A DNA stretch of 64,000 bases from Bordetella genomosp. 7 (GTDB taxonomy: Bacteria; Pseudomonadota; Gammaproteobacteria; Burkholderiales; Burkholderiaceae_B): NCBI RefSeq assembly GCF_002261265.1, contig NZ_NEVK01000003.1:434001-498000 (forward strand), read 5' to 3'. Position numbers and translations under genes: made by a program. The notes under the pieces were generated by a model, which worked only from the letters and a program-made list of their open reading frames with translations, did not search any database and had not been told where the DNA came from. Below, piece by piece: positions 9,138 to 18,100 of this stretch; the first letter of the stretch is position 1; every line of letters starts with the position of its first letter.

Positions 9138-9165
9138 ATTGTACGCTATTGGTTATCGGTGTCTA
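9138..9165 (-). promoter_or_regulatory. Predicted ahpC sigma70 promoter
   Basis: On the minus strand TAGACA (9165-9160) and TACAAT (9143-9138) are separated by 16 bases, and transcription would begin about 60 bases before the ahpC ATG. The -35 hexamer lies just inside the last codons of risS. No other gene lies between, so a separate ahpC promoter is plausible, although read-through from risA-risS is also possible. Confidence 0.5.
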
Positions 9166-10588
9166 ATTGATAATTCCTAAATTTGGCTTTGGGGATCTCT
9201 ATCCGGGCGGTAAGCCCGCCGCCTGAACGGGGCAGCATTTTCAGGGACCCGCCCACGTGCTTGAGCAGGCGCTCGACAATGGCCAGCCCCAGCCCGGCGC
9301 CGCTGACGCCGGTACGGGCGGCCTCGCCGCGAGAGAAGGGGCGCAGCAGCCGGTCGACCTCTTCGGGGGCAATGCCCGGGCCGCGGTCGGACACTTCAAT
9401 GACCAGCGTGCTGCCCTCCGCATGCAGGGTCATGCGCAGATGCGCCTGCCCGTCGGTGGACCGGCCGTAGCGCCGGGCGTTTTCGAGCAGGTTGCCGACC
9501 ACCCGCTTCAGGTCCAGGGCGGTGATCCGTGCGCGCAGGCCCGGCTCGATGGACGCGGTCAGCTCGCCGCCCATCGATGCCGTATGGCTGCGCTCGCGTT
9601 CGTAGAGGTCGGCCAGCACGGCGGAAATGTCGGTGGCCATCTGCGGCAGGGTGCCGGCCGGGCGCGCGTATTCCATCAACTGCCCGATGCTGTGGTCGAT
9701 CTGGCCGAGGTCTTCGTCGATAGCCTGGCGCGCATCTTCGGACACGCCGCTCATTTCGATCTCGAGCCGCATGCGCGCCAATGGCGTGCGCAGGTCGTGC
9801 GAAATGCCGGCCAGCATCAGTTCGCGGTCGGCTTCGGTCTGCCGCAGGTCTTTGGCCATGCGGTTGAACGAGGCGTTCAGGTCGCGGATTTCGAGGGGGC
9901 CGTGCTCGGGCAGGGGGGCCGGCGTTTCGCCGCGCGAAAGTACCTGGGCCGCGCGTGCCAGGCGTGACAGCGGCCGGTTGACAAAGCCCACGCTTACCGC
10001 GGCGCCCACCAGCGAAAGCAGCAGCGCGGTGGCGCCCCAGCCCAGCCATTCGATGCCGCCCGTCAGCCCGATCTGTTCGCGTTCGAACACCAGCCAGTAC
10101 AAGTCCTGGTTGATCTGGAAACTGACCCAGAAGCCCGGCACCTGATTCACGCCCCATGAAATCTGGGTTTCCGGGCCGAACCGCGAGCGGATATGCTGCG
10201 CGACCCGCTGCCAATAGTTGTCGTCGGGCAGGGCTTCGGTAAAGTCGGTGACTTCGCGCGGATAGACCTGGATGCCTTCGTTGGTGGCCAGGTCCAGCAG
10301 CAGCTTGCTGCGCTCGGCGTCGTTCGAATAAATAAGCGCCGTGCGGGTGATGTTGACAGCCGTGATGACCCGCTGCGCCATCTGGTTGGCGCGCGGCCCG
10401 AGCTCCATGCTGAAGAACACCTGCAGCCACGCGCCCAGGCTGACCAGCATCAGGGCGGCGAGCAGCAGGAACGTGCGCCCGAACAGGCCCAGCCTGAGGC
10501 GCGACGTCAGGTTACGGAAGATCTTGCGCAAGCTGGGCACGAGACGGCGCTCTTGCCCCGGTCGGGCGGGATGGTCAGCCGCCGCCAT
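9146..10588 (-). CDS. risS: Sensor histidine kinase, RisS/EnvZ type
   Basis: Inner-membrane sensor kinase paired with the adjacent OmpR-type regulator. The 480-residue product has TM1 at about 37-60, a periplasmic domain of about 120 residues, TM2 at about 181-203 and a HAMP region. The dimerisation helix carries the phospho-acceptor His264 (GISHDLRTPL), and the ATPase domain has N, G1 (DRGPGI) and G2 (GAGLGLAI) boxes. The gene overlaps risA by 14 bases. An in-frame GTG at 10540 would remove 16 residues from the hydrophilic N-terminus and is a possible alternative start. In B. pertussis risS is known to be inactivated by a frameshift; here it is intact. Confidence 0.93.
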   Translation of the reverse strand: MAAADHPARPGQERRLVPSLRKIFRNLTSRLRLGLFGRTFLLLAALMLVSLGAWLQVFFSMELGPRANQMAQRVITAVNITRTALIYSNDAERSKLLLDLATNEGIQVYPREVTDFTEALPDDNYWQRVAQHIRSRFGPETQISWGVNQVPGFWVSFQINQDLYWLVFEREQIGLTGGIEWLGWGATALLLSLVGAAVSVGFVNRPLSRLARAAQVLSRGETPAPLPEHGPLEIRDLNASFNRMAKDLRQTEADRELMLAGISHDLRTPLARMRLEIEMSGVSEDARQAIDEDLGQIDHSIGQLMEYARPAGTLPQMATDISAVLADLYERERSHTASMGGELTASIEPGLRARITALDLKRVVGNLLENARRYGRSTDGQAHLRMTLHAEGSTLVIEVSDRGPGIAPEEVDRLLRPFSRGEAARTGVSGAGLGLAIVERLLKHVGGSLKMLPRSGGGLTARIEIPKAKFRNYQLDTDNQ

Positions 10589-11309
10589 CCGGGACGAATA
10601 CGTAGCCCAGCCCCCATACCGTCTGGATGAATACCGGCTTGGACGGGTTGGGTTCGATCAGTTTGCGCAGACGCGAAATTTGCACGTCCAGGCTGCGATC
10701 GAAAGCTTCGTATTCGCGGCCGCGGGCCAGCTCCATCAGCTTGTCGCGCGACAGGGGGATCTTGGGGTGGCGGGCGAACACCTTCAGGACGGAAAATTCG
10801 CCAGTGGTGATCGGCACTTGTTCACCGTTGCGCGTGAGCGTGCGGGTGGACAGGTTGAGCACATACGGCCCAAAGGCGATGGATTCGTTTTCCTGGCTGG
10901 GGGCGCCGGGGTGTTCTTCGGTGCCGCGGCGGCGCAGGATGGCGTTGATGCGGGCCAGCAGTTCACGCGGGTTGAACGGCTTGGACAGGTAATCGTCGGC
11001 GCCCATTTCCAGGCCGACGATGCGGTCGATTTCTTCGGCCTTGGCCGTCAGCATGATGATGGGCGTGTTGTCGTGGCCCCCACGCAGCCGACGACAGATG
11101 GACAGGCCATCTTCGCCCGGCAGCATCAAGTCGAGCACCAGCAGGTCAAAGTGCTCGCGCTGCCAGAGTTTGCCCATTTCTTTGGCATCTTCGGCGACGA
11201 AGACGTTGAACCCTTGTTCCGACAAGTAGCGGCGCAGCAGGTCGCGCAGGCGCGGATCGTCGTCGACGACGAGGATCTTGCGGATGGGATTGGTGTTTTG
11301 CGTGTTCAT
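10575..11309 (-). CDS. risA: OmpR-family response regulator RisA
   Basis: Cytosolic DNA-binding response regulator of 244 residues. The receiver domain has the acidic pocket VVDDDP, phospho-acceptor Asp60 (LVLDLMLPGEDG), Thr88 and Lys110 (YLSKPFNP). A winged-helix output domain (about 140-240) ends in the EYEAFDRSLDVQISRLRKLIE recognition region and QTVWGLGYVF. The whole protein strongly resembles OmpR/RisA of Bordetella, where the system controls acid-phosphatase and stress or intracellular-survival genes. It is first in the risA-risS operon and divergent from the tsaB-rimI gene. Confidence 0.94.
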   Translation of the reverse strand: MNTQNTNPIRKILVVDDDPRLRDLLRRYLSEQGFNVFVAEDAKEMGKLWQREHFDLLVLDLMLPGEDGLSICRRLRGGHDNTPIIMLTAKAEEIDRIVGLEMGADDYLSKPFNPRELLARINAILRRRGTEEHPGAPSQENESIAFGPYVLNLSTRTLTRNGEQVPITTGEFSVLKVFARHPKIPLSRDKLMELARGREYEAFDRSLDVQISRLRKLIEPNPSKPVFIQTVWGLGYVFVPDGGG

Positions 11310-11438
11310 GGCCGGAAATGTAACAGTGACGAGAACCAGCGGCTAGTGGGTATTCACAAGATATTACACATTGCGCGGTACAGTTGAAATCCCCCGGTTC
11401 CCCCAGGGGCGCGCGCCGGTTTCGTACAATCAGAACCT

Positions 11439-12674
11439 ATGGAATTCAACCTGCTGGCCCTTGAGACCTCCTCGTCGCGTTGCGGGGTGGCATTGCTGCG
11501 CGAAACCGCCGTCGGCCCGGTGGTCAGCGTGCGGGAACACGAGGGCTCCCAGGAGCACGCCGAACGCCTGCTGCCCATGGCCGCGGAATTGCTGGCGCAG
11601 GCCGGTCTGCAAGCTTCGGACCTGCACGCGGTGGCGTTCGGGCAGGGCCCCGGGGGGTTCACCGGGCTGCGCGTGGCCTGCGGCGTGGCGCAAGGCATGG
11701 CCCTGGCCCTTCAGGTGCCGGTGCTGCCCGTGGTGTCCCATCTTGCGGTGGCCGAGCAGGTGGACGCCGTACCAGGCGAGCGGGTGCTGGTGGCGCTTGA
11801 CGCCCGCATGAACGAGGTCTACCTGGCCGTGTACGAACGCCGCGCCGATGCCGGCCACCCCTGGCTGACATGCCAGGCGCCCATGCTGATCGCCGCGCAC
11901 CAGGCTGCCGCCTGGGCCATGTACCACCTGGGCGGATCGCCCGGCGCCGGCGAACCGGCGCCGGTCTGCGTGGCGGGCGATGCCTGGGATATCTACGCCG
12001 CCGAAATGGCCGTTGCCCCCGGATGGCGGCGCGCGGACGTGGCGCGTCCCAGGGCGGACGCCGTCGCACGCCTGGCGCGCGAGGCGTGGCGACGGGGCGA
12101 GGCGGTCGCGCCCGAGCTGGCAGCGCCGCTGTACGTGCGCGACAAGGTGGCCTTTACGACGGCCGAGCGCGAACAGGGACACGGGGGCAACCCGAAGGCG
12201 GCGCCGGCCGCGCTGCCCGCCGCCGTGCTGGCCCCCATGACCGAAGCCGACCTGGACGAGGTGGCCGCGCTGGAAGCCCAGGTGCAGGCATTTCCCTGGA
12301 CGCGCGGCAATTTCGCCGACGCGCTGGCTGCGGGCTACGAAACCCGGGTGTTGCGCGTGGACGGCGAGCTGGCGGGCTTTTGTGTGGCCATGCTGGCTCC
12401 CGACGTGGCGCACCTGCTGGTTATTGCGGTAGCCCGGTCGCGGCACCGCCAGGGGCTGGGGGCCATGCTGCTCGACTGGTGCGTCCAGTGCGCCCGCGAA
12501 CGCGGCCTGCCTGCCGTGCTGCTGGAAGTGCGCCCGTCCAACCAGGCTGCGCTGGCCTTTTATGAACGCCAGGGCTTTCGCCGCATCGGCATGCGCCGCG
12601 GCTACTATCCCGCCGCCCATGGCAAGCGCGAAGACGCGCTGGTGATGCAGAAAAGCCTGGGAGACCGGGCATGA
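11439..12674 (+). CDS. Fused TsaB / RimI protein
   Basis: A single 411-residue frame carries two proteins that are usually separate. Residues 1 to about 250 are TsaB, the YgjD-interacting actin-like subunit needed for tRNA t6A37 synthesis (LALETSSSRCGVAL, GQGPGGFTGLRVACGVAQG, LYVRDKVAF). After a short Ala/Pro/Gly linker, residues about 263-411 are RimI, the GNAT acetyltransferase acting on ribosomal protein S18. The acetyl-CoA loop RHRQGLG is at 335-341, Glu363 is in LLEVRPSN and Tyr375 in YERQGF. No stop or frame change separates them. Such bifunctional annotations exist in related Burkholderiales. No Shine-Dalgarno sequence precedes the ATG. The 3' end overlaps the glycosylase gene by 4 bases. 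Confidence 0.95.
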   Translation: MEFNLLALETSSSRCGVALLRETAVGPVVSVREHEGSQEHAERLLPMAAELLAQAGLQASDLHAVAFGQGPGGFTGLRVACGVAQGMALALQVPVLPVVSHLAVAEQVDAVPGERVLVALDARMNEVYLAVYERRADAGHPWLTCQAPMLIAAHQAAAWAMYHLGGSPGAGEPAPVCVAGDAWDIYAAEMAVAPGWRRADVARPRADAVARLAREAWRRGEAVAPELAAPLYVRDKVAFTTAEREQGHGGNPKAAPAALPAAVLAPMTEADLDEVAALEAQVQAFPWTRGNFADALAAGYETRVLRVDGELAGFCVAMLAPDVAHLLVIAVARSRHRQGLGAMLLDWCVQCARERGLPAVLLEVRPSNQAALAFYERQGFRRIGMRRGYYPAAHGKREDALVMQKSLGDRA

Positions 12675-13576
12675 GCCAGACGGAAACCGGCGCGCCGCCG
12701 CCTAGTATCAATCCGCTGCAGAAATTCTGGCTGCGCGAGATCGGCATCGAGAAAACCTGGCTGCCCGCCGCGCCGCCGAAGGCGCGCGACGCGGCACGGG
12801 GTAGCAACGCCGAGCCGGCGCAGGCCTTGCAACCCCGGGCGGCGCCGTCCACGGCCACGCCTGGCGGCGATGCACCGCGGCCGGCGCCCGCCAGGCCGGA
12901 CGCACCGGCGGCCGCCAGCCCGGCGCCAGAGTCGGCCGCGCCGCGTCCCTTGGCCCGTCCTGCGCCGCCTGCCGTGCCGCCTGCCGCCCCTGCCCGGACG
13001 GAACCGGTGGTGCCCGCGCAGGATTTCGAGGCGCTGCGAGGGCAGGTCATCCAGTGCACGGCCTGCGGCCTGTGCAGCGGCCGGCGCCATGCCGTGTTCG
13101 GCATGGGCGCGCGCCCGGCGCGCTGGATGGTGGTGGGCGAGGCGCCCGGCGAGCAGGAAGACCGCCAGGGCCTGCCGTTTGTGGGCCGTTCCGGGCAACT
13201 GCTCGACGCCATGCTGGCTTCGGTGGGGCTGAGCCGCGAGAAAGACGTTTTTATCGCCAACGTGATCAAGTGCCGCCCGCCGGGCAACCGCAATCCCAGG
13301 CCGGAAGAGGTCGCCGCCTGCAGCCCGTACCTGATGCGGCAGATCGAATTGCTCAAGCCCGAGCGCATCCTGGTGCTGGGTCGCTTCGCCGCGCAAACCC
13401 TGCTTGGCACTGATGCCACCATAGGCAACCTGCGCGGCCGCGGCCATGTATTCAAGACAGACGACGGGCGCAGCATCCCGATGGTGGTGAGCTACCACCC
13501 TGCCTACCTGTTGCGCAGCCCCGCCGAGAAAGCGCGCGCCTGGCAGGATCTGCGGCTGGCCGCGGCGCTGGCCTGA
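12671..13576 (+). CDS. Family 4 uracil-DNA glycosylase (4Fe-4S)
   Basis: Iron-sulfur uracil-DNA glycosylase, also described as SPO1 DNA-polymerase-related. Of 301 residues the first 115 are a low-complexity Pro/Ala-rich extension after a short conserved start (NPLQKFWLREIGIEKTW). The catalytic domain follows, with cysteines 129, 132 and 135 (CTACGLC), motif A GEAPGEQEDRQGLPFVG near 157-172 and motif B SYHPAYLLR. Further cysteines in KCRPP and AAC complete the cluster ligands. It starts inside the tsaB-rimI stop (ATGA overlap), so the two are translationally coupled. The function of the proline-rich leader is unknown. Confidence 0.94.
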   Translation: MSQTETGAPPPSINPLQKFWLREIGIEKTWLPAAPPKARDAARGSNAEPAQALQPRAAPSTATPGGDAPRPAPARPDAPAAASPAPESAAPRPLARPAPPAVPPAAPARTEPVVPAQDFEALRGQVIQCTACGLCSGRRHAVFGMGARPARWMVVGEAPGEQEDRQGLPFVGRSGQLLDAMLASVGLSREKDVFIANVIKCRPPGNRNPRPEEVAACSPYLMRQIELLKPERILVLGRFAAQTLLGTDATIGNLRGRGHVFKTDDGRSIPMVVSYHPAYLLRSPAEKARAWQDLRLAAALA

Positions 13577-13596
13577 GGCGCCGCGCCGGCGCCGGG

Positions 13597-14910
13597 CTAG
13601 TGCGGGGTTTTCAGGGCCTGGCCATGGCCTTCCTGGCCGATCAGGTCATGCAGCGCGGGGTCGGCGGCCAGGTTACGCCGGCTCCAGCGAATGAAGATCA
13701 GCATCAGCACGGTGACCAGCAGGCCGAACAGCACGATGATCATGTTGATGGGCATATCCAGCCATAGCAGGATCGTGTAGATGGCCACCATCAACAGGAT
13801 ATTGAACTGTTCATTGAAGTTCTGCACCGCGATCGAATGCCCGGCCGACAACAGCACGTGGCCGCGGTGCTGCAGCAGGGCATTCATGGGCACCACGAAA
13901 AATCCGGCCAGCGCGCCCGTAAGCAACAACAGGGCATAGACGCTCCAGGTGGAGTGCACCAGCGGCATGAGCAGCACCACGAGCCCCATTGCCGCCCCGA
14001 CCGGCAGCACTGACAGGGCCTTGCGCAGCGGAATGCGGCCAGCCAGGATGGAGCCGACCACGGTGCCCAGGGCGGCCACGCCCATCAGTATCGATGCTTC
14101 GTCGAGCCGGTAGCCCAGATGGCGGCGGCCCCATTCGATGACGATGAGCTGCAGCACGGCGCCCGCGCCCCAGAACAGGGTGGTGACGGCCAGCGAGATC
14201 TGCCCGAGCTTGTCGCGCCACAGCACCCGCACGTAGCTCGCGAAAGTGATGGTCAGGCGCACGGGGTTCTTCTGCTGGGGCGGGTAGCGCACGTTGGTAC
14301 CGGGAATCAGCAGGTTGCACAGCGCGGCAAGCAGGTAGACAAAGGCGATGACCAGAATCGCGGCCTCGGCGGGCGTGTGCACCAGGCGGCCCACGACGGG
14401 ATGCTTGAGCAGCAATTCGGAAGCGGTGGGGGAAATCAGTACGCCGCCCAGAACGGTGCCCAGGATGATGGAAATGACGGTCAGGCCCTCGATCCAGCTG
14501 TTGCCCTTGACCAGCATTTCGGGGGGCAGCATTTCGGTGACGATGCCATACTTGGCCGGCGAATACGCGGCCGCGCCTATCCCCACCAGGCCATAGGCCA
14601 CGCAAACCAGGTAGGTCTGGTGGGCGTGGGGCAGGCCCACGTTGGCATACATGAACATCAACAGACAGCCGCACACTTTCAGCGCATTGGTGGCGAACAT
14701 GACCCGCCCTTTGGGGAACGAGTCGGCCAGCGCGCCCACGAACGCCGCCAATACGACATAGGCCAGCGCGAACGACCACTTCATGACCGGAGCCATCCAG
14801 TCGGGGCCTTGCAGTTCGAGTATCAAGGCTATGGCCGCGATAAATAGCGCATTGTCCGCCAGGGAAGAAAAGCCCTGCGCTGCCATGACCAGATAGAACC
14901 CGCGTTTCAA
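13597..14910 (-). CDS. lplT: Lysophospholipid transporter LplT (MFS)
   Basis: Major-facilitator protein of 437 residues with about twelve hydrophobic segments that flips lysophospholipids across the inner membrane for re-acylation. The N-terminus MKRGFYLVMAAQGFSSLADN matches the LplT family start, which fixes the start as a TTG codon. On the minus strand a GAGG lies eight bases upstream of it, and the nearest upstream ATG runs into a stop in another frame. The usual partner Aas (acyl-ACP synthetase/acyltransferase) is not adjacent here. It is convergent with the uracil-DNA glycosylase gene across 20 GC-rich bases. Confidence 0.92.
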   Translation of the reverse strand: MKRGFYLVMAAQGFSSLADNALFIAAIALILELQGPDWMAPVMKWSFALAYVVLAAFVGALADSFPKGRVMFATNALKVCGCLLMFMYANVGLPHAHQTYLVCVAYGLVGIGAAAYSPAKYGIVTEMLPPEMLVKGNSWIEGLTVISIILGTVLGGVLISPTASELLLKHPVVGRLVHTPAEAAILVIAFVYLLAALCNLLIPGTNVRYPPQQKNPVRLTITFASYVRVLWRDKLGQISLAVTTLFWGAGAVLQLIVIEWGRRHLGYRLDEASILMGVAALGTVVGSILAGRIPLRKALSVLPVGAAMGLVVLLMPLVHSTWSVYALLLLTGALAGFFVVPMNALLQHRGHVLLSAGHSIAVQNFNEQFNILLMVAIYTILLWLDMPINMIIVLFGLLVTVLMLIFIRWSRRNLAADPALHDLIGQEGHGQALKTPH

Positions 14911-15172
14911 AAGTGCATCCTCGGTGGCGGCCGACCAGAGTCGGCGAGGTGGAAAACGTGTTTCGTATGGAAAAAAGTGTCAGCGAGTATAGCGTCCGAC
15001 ACTCCAGGCGCGGGTTATTAAATACGCTGCCCCGCGCCGCCCGCCCAAGGGGCAGGGGCCTGCCTGGGGTATCATACGATCCGCATCCATGGCCCCGCGG
15101 GGCCGTCTGAAGAACCGTGCGGCAGGTCCGTTCAACGCCTTTCGTTCAACCCCACCAGTCCGTCATCGTACT

Positions 15173-18100
15173 GTGCGCCTCACTCAACTAAAACTCGCCG
15201 GCTTCAAATCGTTCGTCGATCCCACCGTGATTCCCGTTCCCAGCCAGCTGGTGGGCGTGGTGGGGCCGAACGGCTGCGGCAAGTCGAATATTATCGACGC
15301 CGTACGGTGGGTGCTGGGCGAGGCCAAGGCGTCCGAATTGCGCGGCGAGTCCATGCAGGACGTCATTTTCAACGGCTCCGGAAACCGCAAGCCTGCGGCG
15401 CGCGCGTCGGTCGAAATGGTTTTCGACAACAGCGAAGGCCGGGCGGCCGGCCAATGGAGCGCCTATTCCGAAGTCTCGGTGCGCCGCGTACTGACGCGCG
15501 ACGGCACCAGCAGCTATTACATCAACAATCAGCAGGTGCGGCGCCGGGATATCCACGATATTTTCCTGGGCACCGGCCTGGGCGCCAGGGGTTACGCCAT
15601 TATCGGGCAGGGCATGATCAACCGCCTGATCGAGGCGCGCCCCGAAGAACTGCGCGTGTTCCTGGAAGAGGCCGCCGGCGTGTCGCGATATAAAGAGCGC
15701 CGCCGCGAAACCGAGAACCGCCTGGCCGACACGCGCGAGAACCTCACCCGCGTCGAGGACATCCTGCGCGAGCTGGGCAGCCAGCTGGAAAAGCTCGAGG
15801 CGCAGGCCGAAGTGGCGCGGCAGTACCGCGAACTGCAGGCCGATGGCGAGAAAAAGCAATTTGCCCTGTGGCTGCTGAAAGAAACCGGCGCGCGCGAAGA
15901 GCGCCAGCGTAAAAACCAGGAAATCGCCCAGGCCCAGAACAATCTGGAAGCCGCGATCGCCAGCCTGCGTTCCGGCGAGGCCGAGCTCGAATCGCGCAGG
16001 CAGGCGCACTACGCCGCCAGCGATGCCGTGCACGCCGCGCAGGGCAAGCTGTACGAGGCCAATGCCCAGGTCAGCCGCCTGGAAGCCGAGATCCGCCACG
16101 TCGTCGAATCGCGCAACCGCCTGCAGGCGCGCCGCGACCAGCTGCAGCAGCAGATCGCCGAATGGGATTCCCAGCAGACCCATTGCGTGGAACAAATCGC
16201 CCAGGCCGAAGACGACCTGGCCGCCGGCGCCGCCCGCACCGAAGAAGCGCGCGCCATGGCCGAAGAGGCGCAGGCCGCCTTGCCCGCCATCGAGGCCCGG
16301 GTGCGGGATGCCGCCGCGGGCCGCGACGACATGCGCAGCGCATTGGCGCGTGTCGAACAGAACCTGGCGCTGGTGGCGCAGTCCCAGCGCGATGCCGACC
16401 GCCAGTTGCAGAACCTGGAACAGCGTCGCGAGCGTCTGCAGCAAGAGCTGCGCGAATTGCAGGCCCCCGATCCGGCGCGGCTGGAACAGCTGGCGGGCGA
16501 CCGCGCCCAGGGCGAAGACCAGCTCGAGCAAGCGCAGCGCGAACTCGCCACCCTGGAAGCGCGGGTGCCCGAGGCCGACGCCGAGCGCAGCCGCGCCCAG
16601 GCCGCCGCCCACCAGGAAGCGCAGAACCTGGCGCGCCTGGAAGCCCGGCTGGCCGCGCTGGTCAAGCTGCAGGAAGATGTGCAGAAACAGGGGGCGCTGG
16701 AGCCTTGGCTGGCCAAGCACGAACTCGCCGGACTCGGCCGCCTGTGGCAGAAGCTGCATATCGAGCCCGGCTGGGAAAACGCCCTGGAGTCCGCGCTGCG
16801 CGAACGCATGGCGGCGCTCGAAGTCCGCAGCCTCGACTGGGCGCGCGCCTTCGCGGACGACGCGCCGCCCGCGCGCCTGGCCTTCTACCAGATGCCGGCG
16901 GCAGCGCCGGCGCCGGCCGCGCCGCCCGGGCTGACACCGCTGGCCAGCCTGCTGCGCATCACCGATCCCGACCTGCGTACGCTGCTCAACAACTGGCTGG
17001 GCAACATCTATACCGCCGCCGACGTGGGCCAGGCCCTGGCGGCGCGCGACACCTTGCCGCCCGGGGCGTCGTATGTGGTCAAGGCCGGCCATCTGGTCGA
17101 CGCGCACAGCGTGCGCTTCTATGCGCCCGATTCAGAGCAGGCCGGCATGCTGGCCCGCCAACAGGAAATCGAGAACCTTCAGCGCGAGGTCAAGGCGCAG
17201 CAACTGATCGCCGACCAGGCCCGCGCCGCAGTGGCGCGTGCCGAGGCAGCCTGGCAGCAGATATCGCAGGCGGTGGCGCCCGCCCGCCAGCGGGTGGCCG
17301 AAGTAACCCGCCGGGTGCACGACATCCAGCTCGACTATTCGCGCCTGCAGCAGCAGGCCGAGCAGTCCGGCGAGCGCGCTTCCCGCCTGCGCCAGGATCT
17401 TGACGAAATCGCCGCGCACGAAGAAGACCTGCGGGCAACCCGTGAAGAGGCCGAAGCGCGTTTCGAGGCCCTGGACGCCGAACTCGCCGAGCACCAGTCG
17501 CGCTTTGCCGACGCCGAGATCGCCGGCGAAGACCTGGCGGCCCAGGCCGAGGGCGCGCGGGCGCGGCTGCGCGAACTCGAGCGCGCCGCCCAGGAAGCCG
17601 AGTTTGCCGAGCGCGCCACGCAGTCGCGCATCGCCGATCTGCAGCGCAACCGCCAATTGGCCGCCGACCAGAGCCAGCGCGCCGCGGCCGAGCTTGAGCA
17701 ACTGCAGGCAGACCTGGCCGAACTCGACGCATCGGCGTCGCAGGCAGGCCTGCAGGACGCCCTGGAGGCGCGCGCCGAGCGCGAAGAAGACCTGTCGCGG
17801 GCGCGCCAGGAACTCGACAACCTGTCGGCGCTGCTGCGCGGCGCCGACGAAGAGCGCATGCAGCAAGAGCGGGCGCTCGAGCCGCTGCGCGCGCGCATCA
17901 CCGAATTGCAACTGCAAGAGCAGGCGGCGCGCCTGGCCGAAGAGCAGTTTACCGAGCAGCTCAATGCGCGCGAGGTCGACCGCCAGGCGCTGGCCCAGGA
18001 GCTCGCGTCGATGCCGGACGAATGGCGTCGCGCCAATTGGCTGCAGTCTGAAGTCAGCCGCATTTCGCGCCAGATCGATTCGCTGGGCTCTGTGAACCTG

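Noticed and set aside
11425-11430. A TACAAT eight bases before the tsaB-rimI ATG as a leaderless promoter
   Set aside because: The hexamer is good but there is no -35-like sequence at any allowed spacing and no extended -10, so it is not listed as a feature.
15188-17107. A 639-codon minus-strand frame opposite smc
   Set aside because: It mirrors the coiled-coil codon pattern of smc; the plus-strand gene has clear head, hinge and signature motifs.
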